Origin: an uncultured Propionimicrobium sp.
GTDB taxonomy: Bacteria > Actinomycetota > Actinomycetes > Propionibacteriales > Propionibacteriaceae
DNA: 64,000 nt
Assembly: GCA_946221385.1 (NCBI GenBank)
Contig: CAMIGX010000001.1
Coordinates: 360,952-424,951, forward strand
Direction: 5' to 3'
Within the stretch, counting starts at the first letter, position 1. The number at the start of each line of letters is the position of its first letter. Shown here in pieces: positions 18,072 to 28,125 of the stretch. Position numbers and translations under genes: made by a program. Below the pieces are notes generated by a model, which was given only the letters and a program-made list of their open reading frames with translations, ran no database searches and had not been told where the DNA came from.

Positions 18072-18875
18072 TCAGGTGAAGCGCAAGTTTCCGGTCGCGC
18101 CGGCGACCGGCGATCTGACCGCGTCAGCGTCATTGAACGGTTGCGCGCCAGCGACGAATTTGAGCACTTCGAAATCGGCCAAAATCCGGTGCGGCCAGAT
18201 CGCGCACGCTGATGCGTGCCGTACCGCATCGATCGGCAGCGGAGCATTCGATCCGGCGACGATCATGTTGCCGAACATCGGACGGTTGAAAATCGTCGGC
18301 TGGGTGCCGACCGCGAAATGACCGAAGATTTCGGTGATGCCGGCGATGACGCGCCGCGCCCAGTCGAAGGGCCGCTGGTCGATGATGTTCATGATCAGCA
18401 GGCCGTCAGATTCCAGGACGCGGCTGACGTCAGCGAAAAATTCGGTACTGACCAGATCGGCCGGCACGGATGCGCCGTCGAAGGCGTCGACGATGATCAC
18501 GCGCGCATAATCGTCAGGCATCTGCGTCAAGCCAAGCCGGCCGTCGCGGGGACGCACTTTGATGCCGCTGCGTTCGGGCAGCGGGACGTGCAGGCGCACC
18601 AGCTCGGTCAATTCCTCGTCAGGTTCAAGCACGATCTGCGGCGAAGTGGGACGCGTCGCTGCGACATAGCGCGCCAGCATCATGCCCGCTCCGCCAATGT
18701 GGACGACCCGATAGCGCACACCCGGCTCGTCGATAGCGTCCAAATAGTCGGCGATGCGTTCGGTATAGATGAAATCCAGCTGGGTAGGATCCAAGGGGTT
18801 GATCGCCGACTGCGCGACGCCGTCAATTTTGACGACGACCAGATCACCTTCGACGACGAATTCCGGCTCAGCCAC
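18072..18875 (-). CDS. Spermidine synthase-like SAM-binding protein
   Basis: A 267-residue protein of the spermidine-synthase-like methyltransferase fold. The nucleotide-binding turn is VVHIGGAGMMLARYVAA. The acidic end of strand 2 is in VLEPDEEL, and DDYARVIIVDAFDGASVP matches the catalytic-Asp region of the family. These proteins in Actinobacteria are often annotated as spermidine synthase, but polyamine substrates are unproven. It starts 60 bp from the divergent sugar-kinase stub and is the first gene of the minus-strand run down to 14.1 kb. Confidence 0.8.
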   Translation of the reverse strand: MAEPEFVVEGDLVVVKIDGVAQSAINPLDPTQLDFIYTERIADYLDAIDEPGVRYRVVHIGGAGMMLARYVAATRPTSPQIVLEPDEELTELVRLHVPLPERSGIKVRPRDGRLGLTQMPDDYARVIIVDAFDGASVPADLVSTEFFADVSRVLESDGLLIMNIIDQRPFDWARRVIAGITEIFGHFAVGTQPTIFNRPMFGNMIVAGSNAPLPIDAVRHASACAIWPHRILADFEVLKFVAGAQPFNDADAVRSPVAGATGNLRFT

Positions 18876-18935
18876 GCAACCAGCCTAGGCGGGCCATTGC
18901 GGACAAGCCTGATCCAGCAGTGCCAGAATGTGGCC

Positions 18936-19154
18936 ATGAGTTCCGAAATTTTCTTGGGTTTTGACGTCGGCACGTCGAGCTCGAAGGGGGTCGCCGTCAG
19001 CGCTGACGGCCAAGTGCTGGCTACCGCGGTTCGGGAGCATCGCGTCGAACGTCCACAGCCCGGACTGGTCGAAATGGACGGCGAGATCTGTTGGCGAGAA
19101 TTGCTGGACGGCACGATCGTAGCAAACCTCAATCTGGCTTTGACAAGGGGGTAG
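18936..19154 (+). pseudogene. FGGY-family sugar kinase, truncated N-terminal stub
   Basis: The reading frame gives MSSEIFLGFDVGTSSSKGVA and continues as a typical xylulokinase/gluconokinase N-terminus (first ATP-binding strand-turn DVGTSSSK, VRPQPGLVEMD-like segment). It then stops after 72 residues, against about 480-500 for the family. The last ~10 codons no longer resemble the family. Nothing downstream continues the gene, because the LPXTG locus follows on the other strand. It is probably a deletion remnant without kinase activity. Confidence 0.75.
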
Positions 19155-19162
19155 TTAGCAAA

Positions 19163-19190
19163 AAGGGCCCCGACCGAAGCCGGGGCCCTT
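19163..19190 (-). terminator. Rho-independent terminator after the broken LPKTG gene
   Basis: AAGGGCCCCG / CGGGGCCCTT with an 8-base loop. On the minus strand it is followed by TTTTTGC. It lies 13 bp past the stop of the LPKTG pseudogene. It may also stop readthrough of the kinase stub. Confidence 0.85.
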
Positions 19191-19202
19191 AATGGGTTTC
19201 GA

Positions 19203-21567
19203 TTAGCGCTGCTTACGTCCGCGCAGCGCGATAGCTCCAGCAGCCGAGAGCGTCAACGCGGCCAAGACTGCAGCCTGAGTGCTGTCCGTACCGGTCTTGG
19301 GCAGCAAGGTCGGCCGGTCAGCTTTGTCCTTGCGTGGCTGGGTCGGAGACTGCGGGCAGAGGCCACCTTGAGCGGCTACCGATGGGGCGTAGGCGAAGGT
19401 CATCTTGACCTTTTCCGCGTTGGAATGCGACGCCACCTGAACCTCGATGGTGTTCTTACCCTTGACGAAGTCCGAGAGCTCCATCTGTGGCATCTTCCGA
19501 GCCTCAGCGGTGAATTCAACATCGAAAGGCTTGGCGATTCGAGGTTCGTCGTTGCGCTTCACGTAAGTGTCGGAGGCCATGTACTTCTGCAACTCAGTGT
19601 TGTAGAAGACGCGAACACCATTGACCCATACCGCGGCAATGTAGTCGTCAGCCTCGAAGGTCGGAATCAGCTTCAGGTTCTTAGCCGCCTGCTCGTCAGT
19701 GAGCTCGAATTCAGTCTTGTAGTAGAACGAGCGAATGTCGCGATCCGGCTGGACGAACTGATTGGCCAGATCATTTCTCTGGTACGGCGCGGAAGCCGCG
19801 ATGAACTCAGCTCCCTCGCCTTCAGTCAACCATCCAGCGACGACTGCAGGACTGTAGACGGCATCGGCAGGTGCCTGGTCTCCGACAGCAGCGACATATC
19901 CGTGGATCTGATCTGCACCACCAGCGACGACCCAGTTACGCGAAACCGAGTTGATATCGAACTTCATGGTCTCAGCGTCGTCCTTGCGAACGTACTTGCG
20001 AACTGGAGACGACTTGGCATGACCGGTGTCGAAAACGCTGGCCGCAGAATCGCAGTTGATCTCCTGCTGGACCGGCTGCGGGCAGTAATACGACTCTTCT
20101 TGTCCCGCTTCGAGCTTCACATTCGGATCCTTCGGGGCGGATTCGAAATAAGCATTGAAACCCTGAGTGTGAGGACGCGAGGACACCTCGACCATCAGCT
20201 CGTTCTCGCCCTGCTTTAGGCCGTAGTTGATCTCGACCCGCTCGTAGGCCTCACGGTTCTTCCTGTGGTCGGCAGCCACTGGATCTTGCTTGGGGAGATC
20301 CGCGACGGGCACGCCGTTGATCCATAGTCCCGTAACAGCGTCATCAACCGCGTAATTCATGATCAACTTCATCTGGGCAGCGATGGCCGCGGACTCGACG
20401 TCAAACTTCAAGCGATAAAGGAATTGATGAGTCTCCGGGTCACCCAAGCCTTGGAGTTGGCTTCCGGTGAACTCGGGCGATCCCGACAGCCACTGAGCTT
20501 TCGCATCCTTGGGTAACGTCATCCAGCCAGCAATGTCGGCAGGTCGCCATAGGAGATCTTCGGAGGCAGCGTATGTCCCTGGCTTACTGAAGTAACCCTG
20601 GCCAATTTTGACGGCGGAAATACCGAAGCCGTCCGAGATTTCCCAGCGTGAATCAAGCTTGTTGGAGTAGCCGAAGCGCGAATCTTCCTCCGTCAGTCGG
20701 GCGACTTCATCGTTGGGGTAGCAAACCGGTGGCTAACTGAGATACCGAGCCGTCGCAAGCGATTTTTGGCTTCACAGGCTGCGGACACAGGTAATCCTTT
20801 AGTTGACCATCAGCTACCTTGACGCTCGGATCCTTCGGGCTGACGGTGAACCATGCCTTGAAGGCTTGCGTGTGCGGAGCTGACTGAACGCGAACGGTGA
20901 TCTCGTTAGCGTCACCACGGAGACCGGAATCGATGTCAACTTCCGTGATCGACCCGCGCTGCCCCCTTCCGGCTGCGTCGTCGAAGACCTCACGCCCGTT
21001 GATCCAAACTCCGGTGACCTTGTCATCGGCAGTGCATGGTCAGCTTGCCCAGCGTCGCGATGCTCGGTTCTTCCAGATTGAAGGCTAGCTTGTAGAAGAA
21101 GCTCGTCTGGGCGTTGCTGCCCTGAGAATCTTGGACCTGACTTTCGCCGAACGGGGCCCACCCGGAGATCCACTGAGCTTCGGGGTTTTGCAGGTCGGTC
21201 CAGCCTGCAATCTTGGCTTCCTCAAATACTTCTGGAGCTTTAGCGTCGGGAGCGTAACCAAGGCGGTCGTTGTGCGCCACCTTCCAGCTGCCGTCGGAGA
21301 CGTACTTAGAGCGGTACTTCGGCGATTCGTAAACAAGCTCGACGGCCGACCCGAAGCGCGCGTCGCTCTCAGCTAGGAAGTCCAGCCGCTGCTTGTATAG
21401 GTTGAGCCCTGTCGAGAGGGTGGCTGCATCACCTTCGCACGTCACGTTGGCGTTAGTTGTCACAGCCTGAGCGGGGCTCACTCTCCCAGCGTCAGTCCCA
21501 AACTTCCTCCGAAGAGAGCAGCTGACGCGACGACCGCGCCGATCCGCTCCTTGATTCCATTTCGCAT
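19203..21567 (-). pseudogene. LPXTG wall-anchored repeat protein disrupted by three frameshifts
   Basis: A paralogue of the intact gene at 21.8-25.1 kb. The start is ATG 21567 with GGAG at 5 bp, giving a signal peptide (MRNGIKERIGAVVASAALFG) that hits a TGA at 21478-21480. The mature part continues in another frame as PAQAVTTNANVTCEGD up to KLTMHC, near 21035. A third frame carries ADDKVTGVWINGRE to SQLATGL, near 20730. The final frame then runs YPNDEVARLTEED on through 20522 to the end. The C-terminus is complete: LLPKTG, a hydrophobic helix and RGRKQR. Three modules (A-A-B type) of about 230 residues are recognisable. The second shift fits loss of two bases in CAC-TAC-GCC. Confidence 0.85.
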
Positions 21568-21730
21568 GATTCTCCAATGGTTGGTTTCCCCGTGGAATGC
21601 TGACCCAGCCAGCTCTTCCTCCAGTCATAGTTTCGCGTATCCCCGAAGTTTGATCAAACCACGTGCCACTGCACCGTAGAAAGAGTCAGGGCACTTGGAA
21701 CGCTTACCTAGGCGTACCCAAAAATGATTG

Positions 21731-21756
21731 AAGGGCCCCGCGTTAGCGAGGCCCTT
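21731..21756 (-). terminator. Terminator after the intact LPXTG-like gene
   Basis: AAGGGCC-CCGC-gtta-GCG-GGCCCTT forms a stem-loop 22 bp past the stop. On the minus strand a TCATTTTTGG tail follows after a few bases. Its arms resemble those of the terminator at 19163-19190, consistent with duplication of the whole gene. Confidence 0.65.
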
Positions 21757-21778
21757 CCTTCGTCGGATTACTGGATTA

Positions 21779-24700
21779 TCAGCGCTGCTTGCGTCCCCGC
21801 AGGGCCACAGCCGCAGCGATCGACAACGTCAATGCCGCGAGCACGGCACCCTGAGCCTCAGCCGAACCAGTCTTCGGCATCAGGCGCGGCTTATCAGCCT
21901 TATCCTTACGGGCCTTGGACTTGTCCGAGGGCTCCTGCGCCGGGGCTGGCTCATTCTCCTGGGCGGGCTCAGTTACCGGAGCTTCGGGCTCAGGATCAGC
22001 CGGGCAAAGACCGTTGGCGATGACCTCCGGGGCGTAATCGAAGGTGGCTTTCATGTACTGCCCACCCAAGTGAGAAACCATCTGAATCTCGATGGTGTTG
22101 TCACCCTGCTTGAATCCGTCCAGTCGTAGATCGACCGGCCACAGACCTTGCTGCCAGTCAGCGCCGTATTCTTCCTTCAAGAAGTTGATGTAGTTCTTGT
22201 AGGTCACGACATTCTTTGTAGCCAGGTAATCCTTCAGATACTGGTTGACATATACCTGCTCGCCATTAACCCACACGGCTCCGACGTAGTCATCGGTATT
22301 GCTCAACCGACCGGTCTCGGTCTTGGATGAGAAGTTCGCGATCAAAGCGAGATTCTCAGCGACCTGGGCATCGGCGATCTTGAAGCTGTTGCGGTAGTAG
22401 AAGGCTGACGGAATTCCGTCGCGTTCTTCCTGGTTGCGGATCCCAGCACCATTATTGGTTGGCTTCAAGGAAGCTGCGGTGGTGATTGCTCCCATCAAGT
22501 GATCTTGATTTGGCGACGTCCACCAGCCGGGCACGACGGCAGGCGCGTAGTCGACACCATCCTTATGCATGTCGCCAACCTGCTGGCCCACGATCACCTT
22601 GCCGTCAGCAACCAAGGGGTATCCCTTGGTACCACCGGCACCCTGCCAATGGCGATCCACCGCGTAGCGACCATCGTCGACACCATCAGTCACGAAATCG
22701 AAGTAGTCTCCGGTCTCGGGATTGATGCCGGTGTTGAACACATTGGCCGGAGTGTTACACCCAACCTCGGCCTTGATCGGGGCGGGGCAAACATTGTCGG
22801 TGTTAGCGTCCTCAAACCAGGCGCGGAATGCTTGAGTGGTCGCCCAGGAGTTCACCTGCACGATGATTTCGTTGGTTCCAGCCTTGAGTGAGCTTTGCGG
22901 AATCTGGGTCTGGAATTCTTGCTTCCAGTTGCCATTCTTCGGATCACCGGTCGGGGCGTCCGTGATCTGCTGACCATTAACCCAAATTGCGCCAAGCTGA
23001 TCATCTGGCGAATAGTGCATCGTCAAATTGGTCTTGTCAACCATTTCTTCAAAGACGTTGAACTTGAGTCGATAGTAGAAGGCCCGTTGCGGCTTGCTTC
23101 CACCCGCTTTGACGGCTTCCTCATCGACGTAAGGCTGGCTGTCGGCGAACGGGATGCGGCCGGTGATCCACTGCGCCTTGTCAGTCTGGTACTCCTTCCA
23201 ACCAGCCGCGCGAGCCGGAGCCCATTGCACGTCGGAATCAGGCAGCTTCGACTCGCTGATCGCAGTGACGTTGGACAGGCTCGGATCCGCAGCGCCCTGG
23301 CCTAGTAGGAACCCCTCACCCTTGGCATCGGCGACTTCCCACCGGGGATCGGAGATCGTGGAGTAGGCGAAATTCTTGTTGACTTCCTCATTCAGGGCGA
23401 TCTTGGCACCCTGCATGTCGAGGCCAGTAGCCAACTGGGCGATACCCGAACGATCGCAGGTGATCGAAGGAATTCGCTTCTCGTATTGCGGGCACAGACC
23501 ACCACTTTCGGTGACTCCGGGAGCCAACTTGAAGTCCGCCTTGAGCCACTCCGCACCCGAGTGAGACATCACCTGAATGTCGATTGTATTGACGCCAGGC
23601 TTGAAACCGGACAACTCGAGCTTGGTGATATCCAGATATGACTTGTCATTCAGGGTCAAGTTCCGCGAGTCATTAGGGGCTTTCGGACCGTAGCCCTGAC
23701 GCTGGTTCTCTTCGAAATAATATTTGTAGGCCGTTACCTTGTCTGGCGACTTTTGCAGGTAATCACGAAGCGTGGAATTCACCCATACTCGCTTGCCGTT
23801 GACCCAAACACCTGCCACGAAATCATCCACTTCGAAGGTGGGGACGAGCACCAGATTCTTGGCAGCTGCTTCAGACACGTTTAGCTGCGTACGGTAGAAG
23901 AAAGAGCTCGGAGTATCCGGGCCGTCTTGGTTGAGGCCAGTCGGATCACCGACGTTCGGCTTTTTCGGGTTATTTGGATCCGGCCTGACCACACCCCACG
24001 GTGCGGCAGCTGCGATCTGTCCTGAGCCGTTTTGCACAATAGCTGGCTGATACGTCAACTTGCTTGGCAGAACGCCAACGCTGCCGTCACCATCATTTGA
24101 GTAGGCTAAACCAGCGTAGCCACCAGCGACGGTCCAAGCCGGATCAATCTCGCGGGCGATGTCGTCGACGCCCTTCGTCTCGTTGACAGGCAGCGGTTTG
24201 CCGGCTGAATCCACACCTGTATTCAGGATTGACGGGTCGGATGTGCAGTCAATCTTGGGAGCTACCGGCTGGGGATAGACGTAGTTCTTGCCGTCCTTGG
24301 ACTTAGACGTGAAGGAAGCACGGAAGCCCTGGGTGTGCGGCCAAGAGTTCACCTGAACAGTAATGGTGTTCTCGCCTGGCTTCAGGCCATAGTTGATGTC
24401 GACCTCGGCGCCACTTTGACGGGGACCGGGTTTGACGTCGGGCAGTTGGTACTCGTTTACCCAAATTCCAGCCACCAAGTCGTCGGCGGCGTAGGCCATC
24501 TTGAGCCGCATCTGACTGGCGACGATCTCGTCTTGGATGTTGAACTTCACGCGGTAGTAGAAGGCCCGCGGCACACCGACAACTTGCTTTCCGTCAATCT
24601 CATCGGTGACGATGTTTTGTCCTCGGGTGAACTCTGTCTTGCTACCGCTGATCCACTGCGCGTTGGGATCTTGGTAGGCGTTCCAACCAGCGATGCTGGC

Positions 24701-25081
24701 CTTCTCCCACTCGGTAGCAGCGTCCGGCTTTTGCACTGTCGCGACGTCGTAGCGCGGCGTGCCATTAGAGTTCTGGCCCGCGGCTTCATAGCCTAAATTG
24801 CGACCATTACCGCCAAAATCGGCGACTTCCCAGTTGACATCTTTCTTGCCAGCATTTCCGAATTGGGCGTCCGCTTCGGCATTGGTCAGTTCGACCTTTT
24901 TGCCAGTGGCATCCAAGCCGGTATTCAAATGCTTGACCACACCATCGGCTTCGATAGTGGGCGACGTCGGAGCTGCCGACGCTGGTGCAATGGCAGTTGC
25001 AGTCAGGCCAAGACTGGTCCCGAGCAAAGCCAATGAAGCGAGAAGCGCCCCCGTGCGCTTCTTGAGTTCGCTAGTGCGCAT
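21779..25081 (-). CDS. Cell-wall-anchored surface protein with four beta-sandwich modules
   Basis: 1100 residues. The start at 25081 (MRTSELKKR) has GGAGG at 5 bp and gives a clear signal peptide ending ASAAP. An in-frame ATG ten codons upstream has no ribosome site. Four modules alternate A-B-A-B at about residues 55-280, 280-542, 542-775 and 775-1023. All carry an [L/F]NTG/ATG opening, an FYYR strand, an IWVNG/VWVNG turn and a GxNTIxxQV strand. A modules close with W-x-x-T-Q-x-F, B modules with SH-G-(E/Q)-(W/Y). The pattern recalls galactose-binding (jelly-roll) domains, so a carbohydrate or adhesin role is possible. The end is LMPKTG (residue ~1068), a hydrophobic helix and RGRKQR. M instead of L precedes PKTG. 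Confidence 0.85.
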   Translation of the reverse strand: MRTSELKKRTGALLASLALLGTSLGLTATAIAPASAAPTSPTIEADGVVKHLNTGLDATGKKVELTNAEADAQFGNAGKKDVNWEVADFGGNGRNLGYEAAGQNSNGTPRYDVATVQKPDAATEWEKASIAGWNAYQDPNAQWISGSKTEFTRGQNIVTDEIDGKQVVGVPRAFYYRVKFNIQDEIVASQMRLKMAYAADDLVAGIWVNEYQLPDVKPGPRQSGAEVDINYGLKPGENTITVQVNSWPHTQGFRASFTSKSKDGKNYVYPQPVAPKIDCTSDPSILNTGVDSAGKPLPVNETKGVDDIAREIDPAWTVAGGYAGLAYSNDGDGSVGVLPSKLTYQPAIVQNGSGQIAAAAPWGVVRPDPNNPKKPNVGDPTGLNQDGPDTPSSFFYRTQLNVSEAAAKNLVLVPTFEVDDFVAGVWVNGKRVWVNSTLRDYLQKSPDKVTAYKYYFEENQRQGYGPKAPNDSRNLTLNDKSYLDITKLELSGFKPGVNTIDIQVMSHSGAEWLKADFKLAPGVTESGGLCPQYEKRIPSITCDRSGIAQLATGLDMQGAKIALNEEVNKNFAYSTISDPRWEVADAKGEGFLLGQGAADPSLSNVTAISESKLPDSDVQWAPARAAGWKEYQTDKAQWITGRIPFADSQPYVDEEAVKAGGSKPQRAFYYRLKFNVFEEMVDKTNLTMHYSPDDQLGAIWVNGQQITDAPTGDPKNGNWKQEFQTQIPQSSLKAGTNEIIVQVNSWATTQAFRAWFEDANTDNVCPAPIKAEVGCNTPANVFNTGINPETGDYFDFVTDGVDDGRYAVDRHWQGAGGTKGYPLVADGKVIVGQQVGDMHKDGVDYAPAVVPGWWTSPNQDHLMGAITTAASLKPTNNGAGIRNQEERDGIPSAFYYRNSFKIADAQVAENLALIANFSSKTETGRLSNTDDYVGAVWVNGEQVYVNQYLKDYLATKNVVTYKNYINFLKEEYGADWQQGLWPVDLRLDGFKQGDNTIEIQMVSHLGGQYMKATFDYAPEVIANGLCPADPEPEAPVTEPAQENEPAPAQEPSDKSKARKDKADKPRLMPKTGSAEAQGAVLAALTLSIAAAVALRGRKQR

Positions 25082-25213
25082 GAATCCTCCATCAGAGAGT
25101 CTTGAGACCATACTGACGTATCCCTACAGTCCAAAACAAGACGATGGGCCATGAGACCATGGTCATGGTTTGGTGGTGGAGATGAAAGCCCCTAGTGGGG
25201 CCGCTATTGAATG

Positions 25214-25467
25214 CTAATCCCCGGTCGCGGGCAGGTTAGTTGGCTTTGCGGCAGCGGTGGGCTTAGCTGCTTTCGTCGGGTCCGAGATCGGCGACGCCGC
25301 TTCATTGGACTCGGGAGCTGGCGCCACGGGTCTTGGTGCCGCAGGCTGGGGACAGTAATAGTCATTCGCATTTTTGGCGTTGACGGCTGCATCCTTGGGC
25401 CGCATTTCGCGGGAAGTAGACCGATCGATCTCACCTACCGCGGCACCTACCCGAAGCGGGTCTACTG
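25214..25467 (-). pseudogene. C-terminal fragment of another LPXTG surface protein
   Basis: An open minus-strand frame from about 25467 (no good start) reads RSTSREMRPKDAAV, then NDYYCPQPAAPRP. This matches the YYCPQP/YPQP segment that ends each A module of the neighbouring surface proteins. It continues into a Pro/Ala/Lys-rich linker and ends TNLPATGD followed at once by TAG. The membrane helix and basic tail needed for sortase anchoring are missing. It abuts the clpB stop. It is probably what remains of a third paralogue after deletion. If expressed, it would be a short peptide from an internal ATG at 25405. Confidence 0.7.
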
Positions 25468-28047
25468 TCAGCTAATGCCGGCTAGCTCGACGCCGCTTCG
25501 ATCGGCGTTGACGTCAAGACCCACCGTCTGCCCGTCGGTAACCTGGCCAGACAATAGAGCTCGCGCCAGCTGGTCTTCCAGCGTCGTCTGCAGCAGCCGA
25601 CGCAGCGGCCGGGCGCCATAGACCGGGTCATAGCCGGTCTCGGCGAGCCACTGCTTGGCAGCGTCGCTGACCTCGATGGTGATCCGTCGATCCGCCAATC
25701 GACGCTGAATACGCCCAAGATTGATGTCGACGATCTGCCCCAGATCCTCGCGTGACAGCGGGGTGAACATGACGATCTCGTCCAGCCGGTTCAAGAACTC
25801 GGGACGGAAGTGGTTGCGCACCACACCCATGACTGCATCGCGCTTGGCTTCGTCATTAGTCGTCTGGTCGGCTAGGAATTGCGAGCCCAAGTTCGACGTC
25901 ATGATCAAGATCGCATTACGGAAATCCACCGTGCGACCCTGGCCGTCAGTCAGCCGTCCGTCGTCGAGCACCTGCAGCAGCAGATTAAAGACGTCCGGAT
26001 GGGCCTTCTCGACCTCGTCGAGCAGCACGACCGAATATGGCCGACGCCGCACCGCCTCGGTCAGCTGGCCGCCTTCCTCGTAGCCGATGTAGCCAGGAGG
26101 CGCACCGACCAGCCGGGCCACCGAGTGCTTTTCCATGTATTCGCTCATGTCGATGCGCACCATGGCCTGCTCGTCGTCAAAGAGGAACTCCGCGAGCGCC
26201 TTCGCTAGTTCGGTCTTGCCGACACCAGTCGGGCCTAAGAAGAGGAACGAACCAGTCGGTCGGTTCGGGTCGGAAATGCCCGCCCGGGAGCGCCGGACGG
26301 CGTCGGAAACCGCTTTGACGGCGTCCCGCTGCCCGATCAGTCGGGCACCCAAGCGCTGCTCCATCTCGAGCAGCTTGGCCGACTCGCCTTCCAGCATCTT
26401 GCCGACCGGGATGCCGGTCCAAGCGCTGATCACTTCAGCGATGTCGCTAGCGGTGACCTCTTCGGAGACCATCGACGTCTGCTTCTCGGCAGCCGCGGCC
26501 TGTTCCATCTCGCGCTCCAGCGCCGGAATCTCGCCGTAAATGATCTGCGAGCTCTTCTCCAGGTTGCCTTCGCGCTGATAGCGCTCGGCGTCGGTACGCA
26601 AGGAATCGATCTGTGTCTTCAACTCACCGACCCGGTTGAGGTTCTGCTTTTCTTCTTGCCAGCGGGCCTCCAGCGCGCGCAACTGCTCCTTAGCGTCCGC
26701 GAGCTCCTGTTCGATATTGCCTAGCCGGATCCGGGCAGCTTCGTCGTCTTCGGCGCTGACGGCGAACTGTTCCATCGTCAAGCGGTCGACCTGACGACGC
26801 AGCGCGTCAATCTCTTCGGGTGACGAATCGATTTCCATCCGCAGCCGGCTGGCGGCCTCGTCGATCAGGTCAATTGCCTTGTCCGGCAGCCGGCGGGCTG
26901 GGATATAGCGATTCGACAGCGTCGCAGCAGCGACCAGCGCGGAGTCAGTGATCCGCACCTTGTGGTGGGCCTCGTAACGCTCGCGGATGCCACGCAGGAT
27001 GGCGATGGTATCTTCGACGCTCGGCTCACCGACGTAGACCTGCTGGAAACGCCGTTCCAGGGCGGGATCCTTTTCGATGCGCTCGCGATATTCGTCCAGC
27101 GTGGTCGCGCCAATGAGCCGCAGTTCACCGCGCGCCAGCATCGGCTTGAGCATATTGGACGCGTCCATCGAGCCTTCTGCAGCGCCCGCACCGACGACCG
27201 TATGTAGCTCGTCGATGAAAGTGATGACCTGGCCTTCGGCTTCCTTGATTTCGTTCAAGACGGCCTTGAGACGCTCTTCAAACTCACCGCGATATTTCGC
27301 GCCGGCGACCATCGACGCCAAGTCCAGGCTGATGACGCGCCGGCCACGCAGCGAATCGGGCACGTCACCGGCGATGACGCGTTGCGCCAGACCCTCGACG
27401 ACGGCTGTCTTGCCGACGCCCGGCTCACCGATCAAGACCGGATTGTTCTTCGTCCGACGGCTCAAGACCTGCACGACGCGGCGGATCTCGGAGTCACGGC
27501 CAATGACGGGGTCCAGCTTGCCGGCCTGCGCGGCAGCGGTCAGGTCGACCGAATACTTGTCGAGCGCCGACTCGCCACCTTCGGATTCAGGGCTGGTGAC
27601 GCGCTTGTCACCACGTGCCTGGTTGAACTGCTTGAGCAGCTTGTCTGGCGTCGCGCCGGCGCGGGTCAGGATCGTCGCCGCTTCACTGGTGACGCTGGCC
27701 AGCGAGATCAATAAATGCTCGGTGGCGACGTACTGGTCGCCCAGTTGTCCGGCGCGAGTCTCGGCGTCAGCGAGCACGCGGGCGAAGGCGCCCGAAAGCC
27801 CAGGCTGGCTGACCGATGAGCCAGTAGAGCTAGGCAGTTTGCTGATCGCAGCCGCGGCTTGCGCGTCGATCTGCTTGGCGTCGACGCCGACAGATTCCAA
27901 CAACGGGCCGACGGAATTGCCGGGCACCATCAGCATTGCGTGCAATAGGTGCACCGGCTCAGCGGACGGATTTCCGCTAGTCAGCGCGAGACGGACGGCC
28001 GTCGAGACCGCGTCCCGGGCGAGTGTGGTGAGCCTCTCGGTGTCCAT
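25468..28047 (-). CDS. clpB: ClpB disaggregase
   Basis: An 859-residue Hsp100 ATPase that resolves protein aggregates with DnaK/DnaJ/GrpE. Domains in order: N-terminal Clp_N double repeat (1-145), AAA-1 with [17 protein letters not shown] (from ~190), the coiled-coil middle domain (~400-520, long Glu/Gln/Arg helices) and AAA-2 with [18 protein letters not shown] and the Walker [11 protein letters not shown]. The C-terminal domain is complete. AGGGAGAAT precedes the ATG. A HAIR box sits about 20-45 bp upstream, so HspR control is likely, shared with the dnaK operon in this window. Confidence 0.96.
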   Translation of the reverse strand: MDTERLTTLARDAVSTAVRLALTSGNPSAEPVHLLHAMLMVPGNSVGPLLESVGVDAKQIDAQAAAAISKLPSSTGSSVSQPGLSGAFARVLADAETRAGQLGDQYVATEHLLISLASVTSEAATILTRAGATPDKLLKQFNQARGDKRVTSPESEGGESALDKYSVDLTAAAQAGKLDPVIGRDSEIRRVVQVLSRRTKNNPVLIGEPGVGKTAVVEGLAQRVIAGDVPDSLRGRRVISLDLASMVAGAKYRGEFEERLKAVLNEIKEAEGQVITFIDELHTVVGAGAAEGSMDASNMLKPMLARGELRLIGATTLDEYRERIEKDPALERRFQQVYVGEPSVEDTIAILRGIRERYEAHHKVRITDSALVAAATLSNRYIPARRLPDKAIDLIDEAASRLRMEIDSSPEEIDALRRQVDRLTMEQFAVSAEDDEAARIRLGNIEQELADAKEQLRALEARWQEEKQNLNRVGELKTQIDSLRTDAERYQREGNLEKSSQIIYGEIPALEREMEQAAAAEKQTSMVSEEVTASDIAEVISAWTGIPVGKMLEGESAKLLEMEQRLGARLIGQRDAVKAVSDAVRRSRAGISDPNRPTGSFLFLGPTGVGKTELAKALAEFLFDDEQAMVRIDMSEYMEKHSVARLVGAPPGYIGYEEGGQLTEAVRRRPYSVVLLDEVEKAHPDVFNLLLQVLDDGRLTDGQGRTVDFRNAILIMTSNLGSQFLADQTTNDEAKRDAVMGVVRNHFRPEFLNRLDEIVMFTPLSREDLGQIVDINLGRIQRRLADRRITIEVSDAAKQWLAETGYDPVYGARPLRRLLQTTLEDQLARALLSGQVTDGQTVGLDVNADRSGVELAGIS

Positions 28048-28065
28048 ATTCTCCCTAACTCCTCA

Positions 28066-28090
28066 AAGTTGAGCCTATTAGACTCAACTT
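28066..28090. promoter_or_regulatory. HAIR element (HspR operator) of clpB
   Basis: AAGTTGAG-N9-CTCAACTT is a perfect 8-bp inverted repeat with the core TTGAG-N9-CTCAA. That is the HspR-associated inverted repeat consensus (CTTGAGT-N7-ACTCAAG) at its conserved positions. It lies between clpB and the divergent methyltransferase gene, 19 bp from the clpB start. HspR repression with DnaK as co-repressor is known for this element in Streptomyces and mycobacteria. Confidence 0.85.
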
Positions 28091-28125
28091 GGCTTTGGCA
28101 TAAAATATTCCGGGTTAGGAGAGCC

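Noticed and set aside
27077..28072. 331-codon plus-strand frame opposite clpB
   Set aside because: Antisense to the N-terminal half of ClpB, Ser/Arg/Thr-rich composition only.
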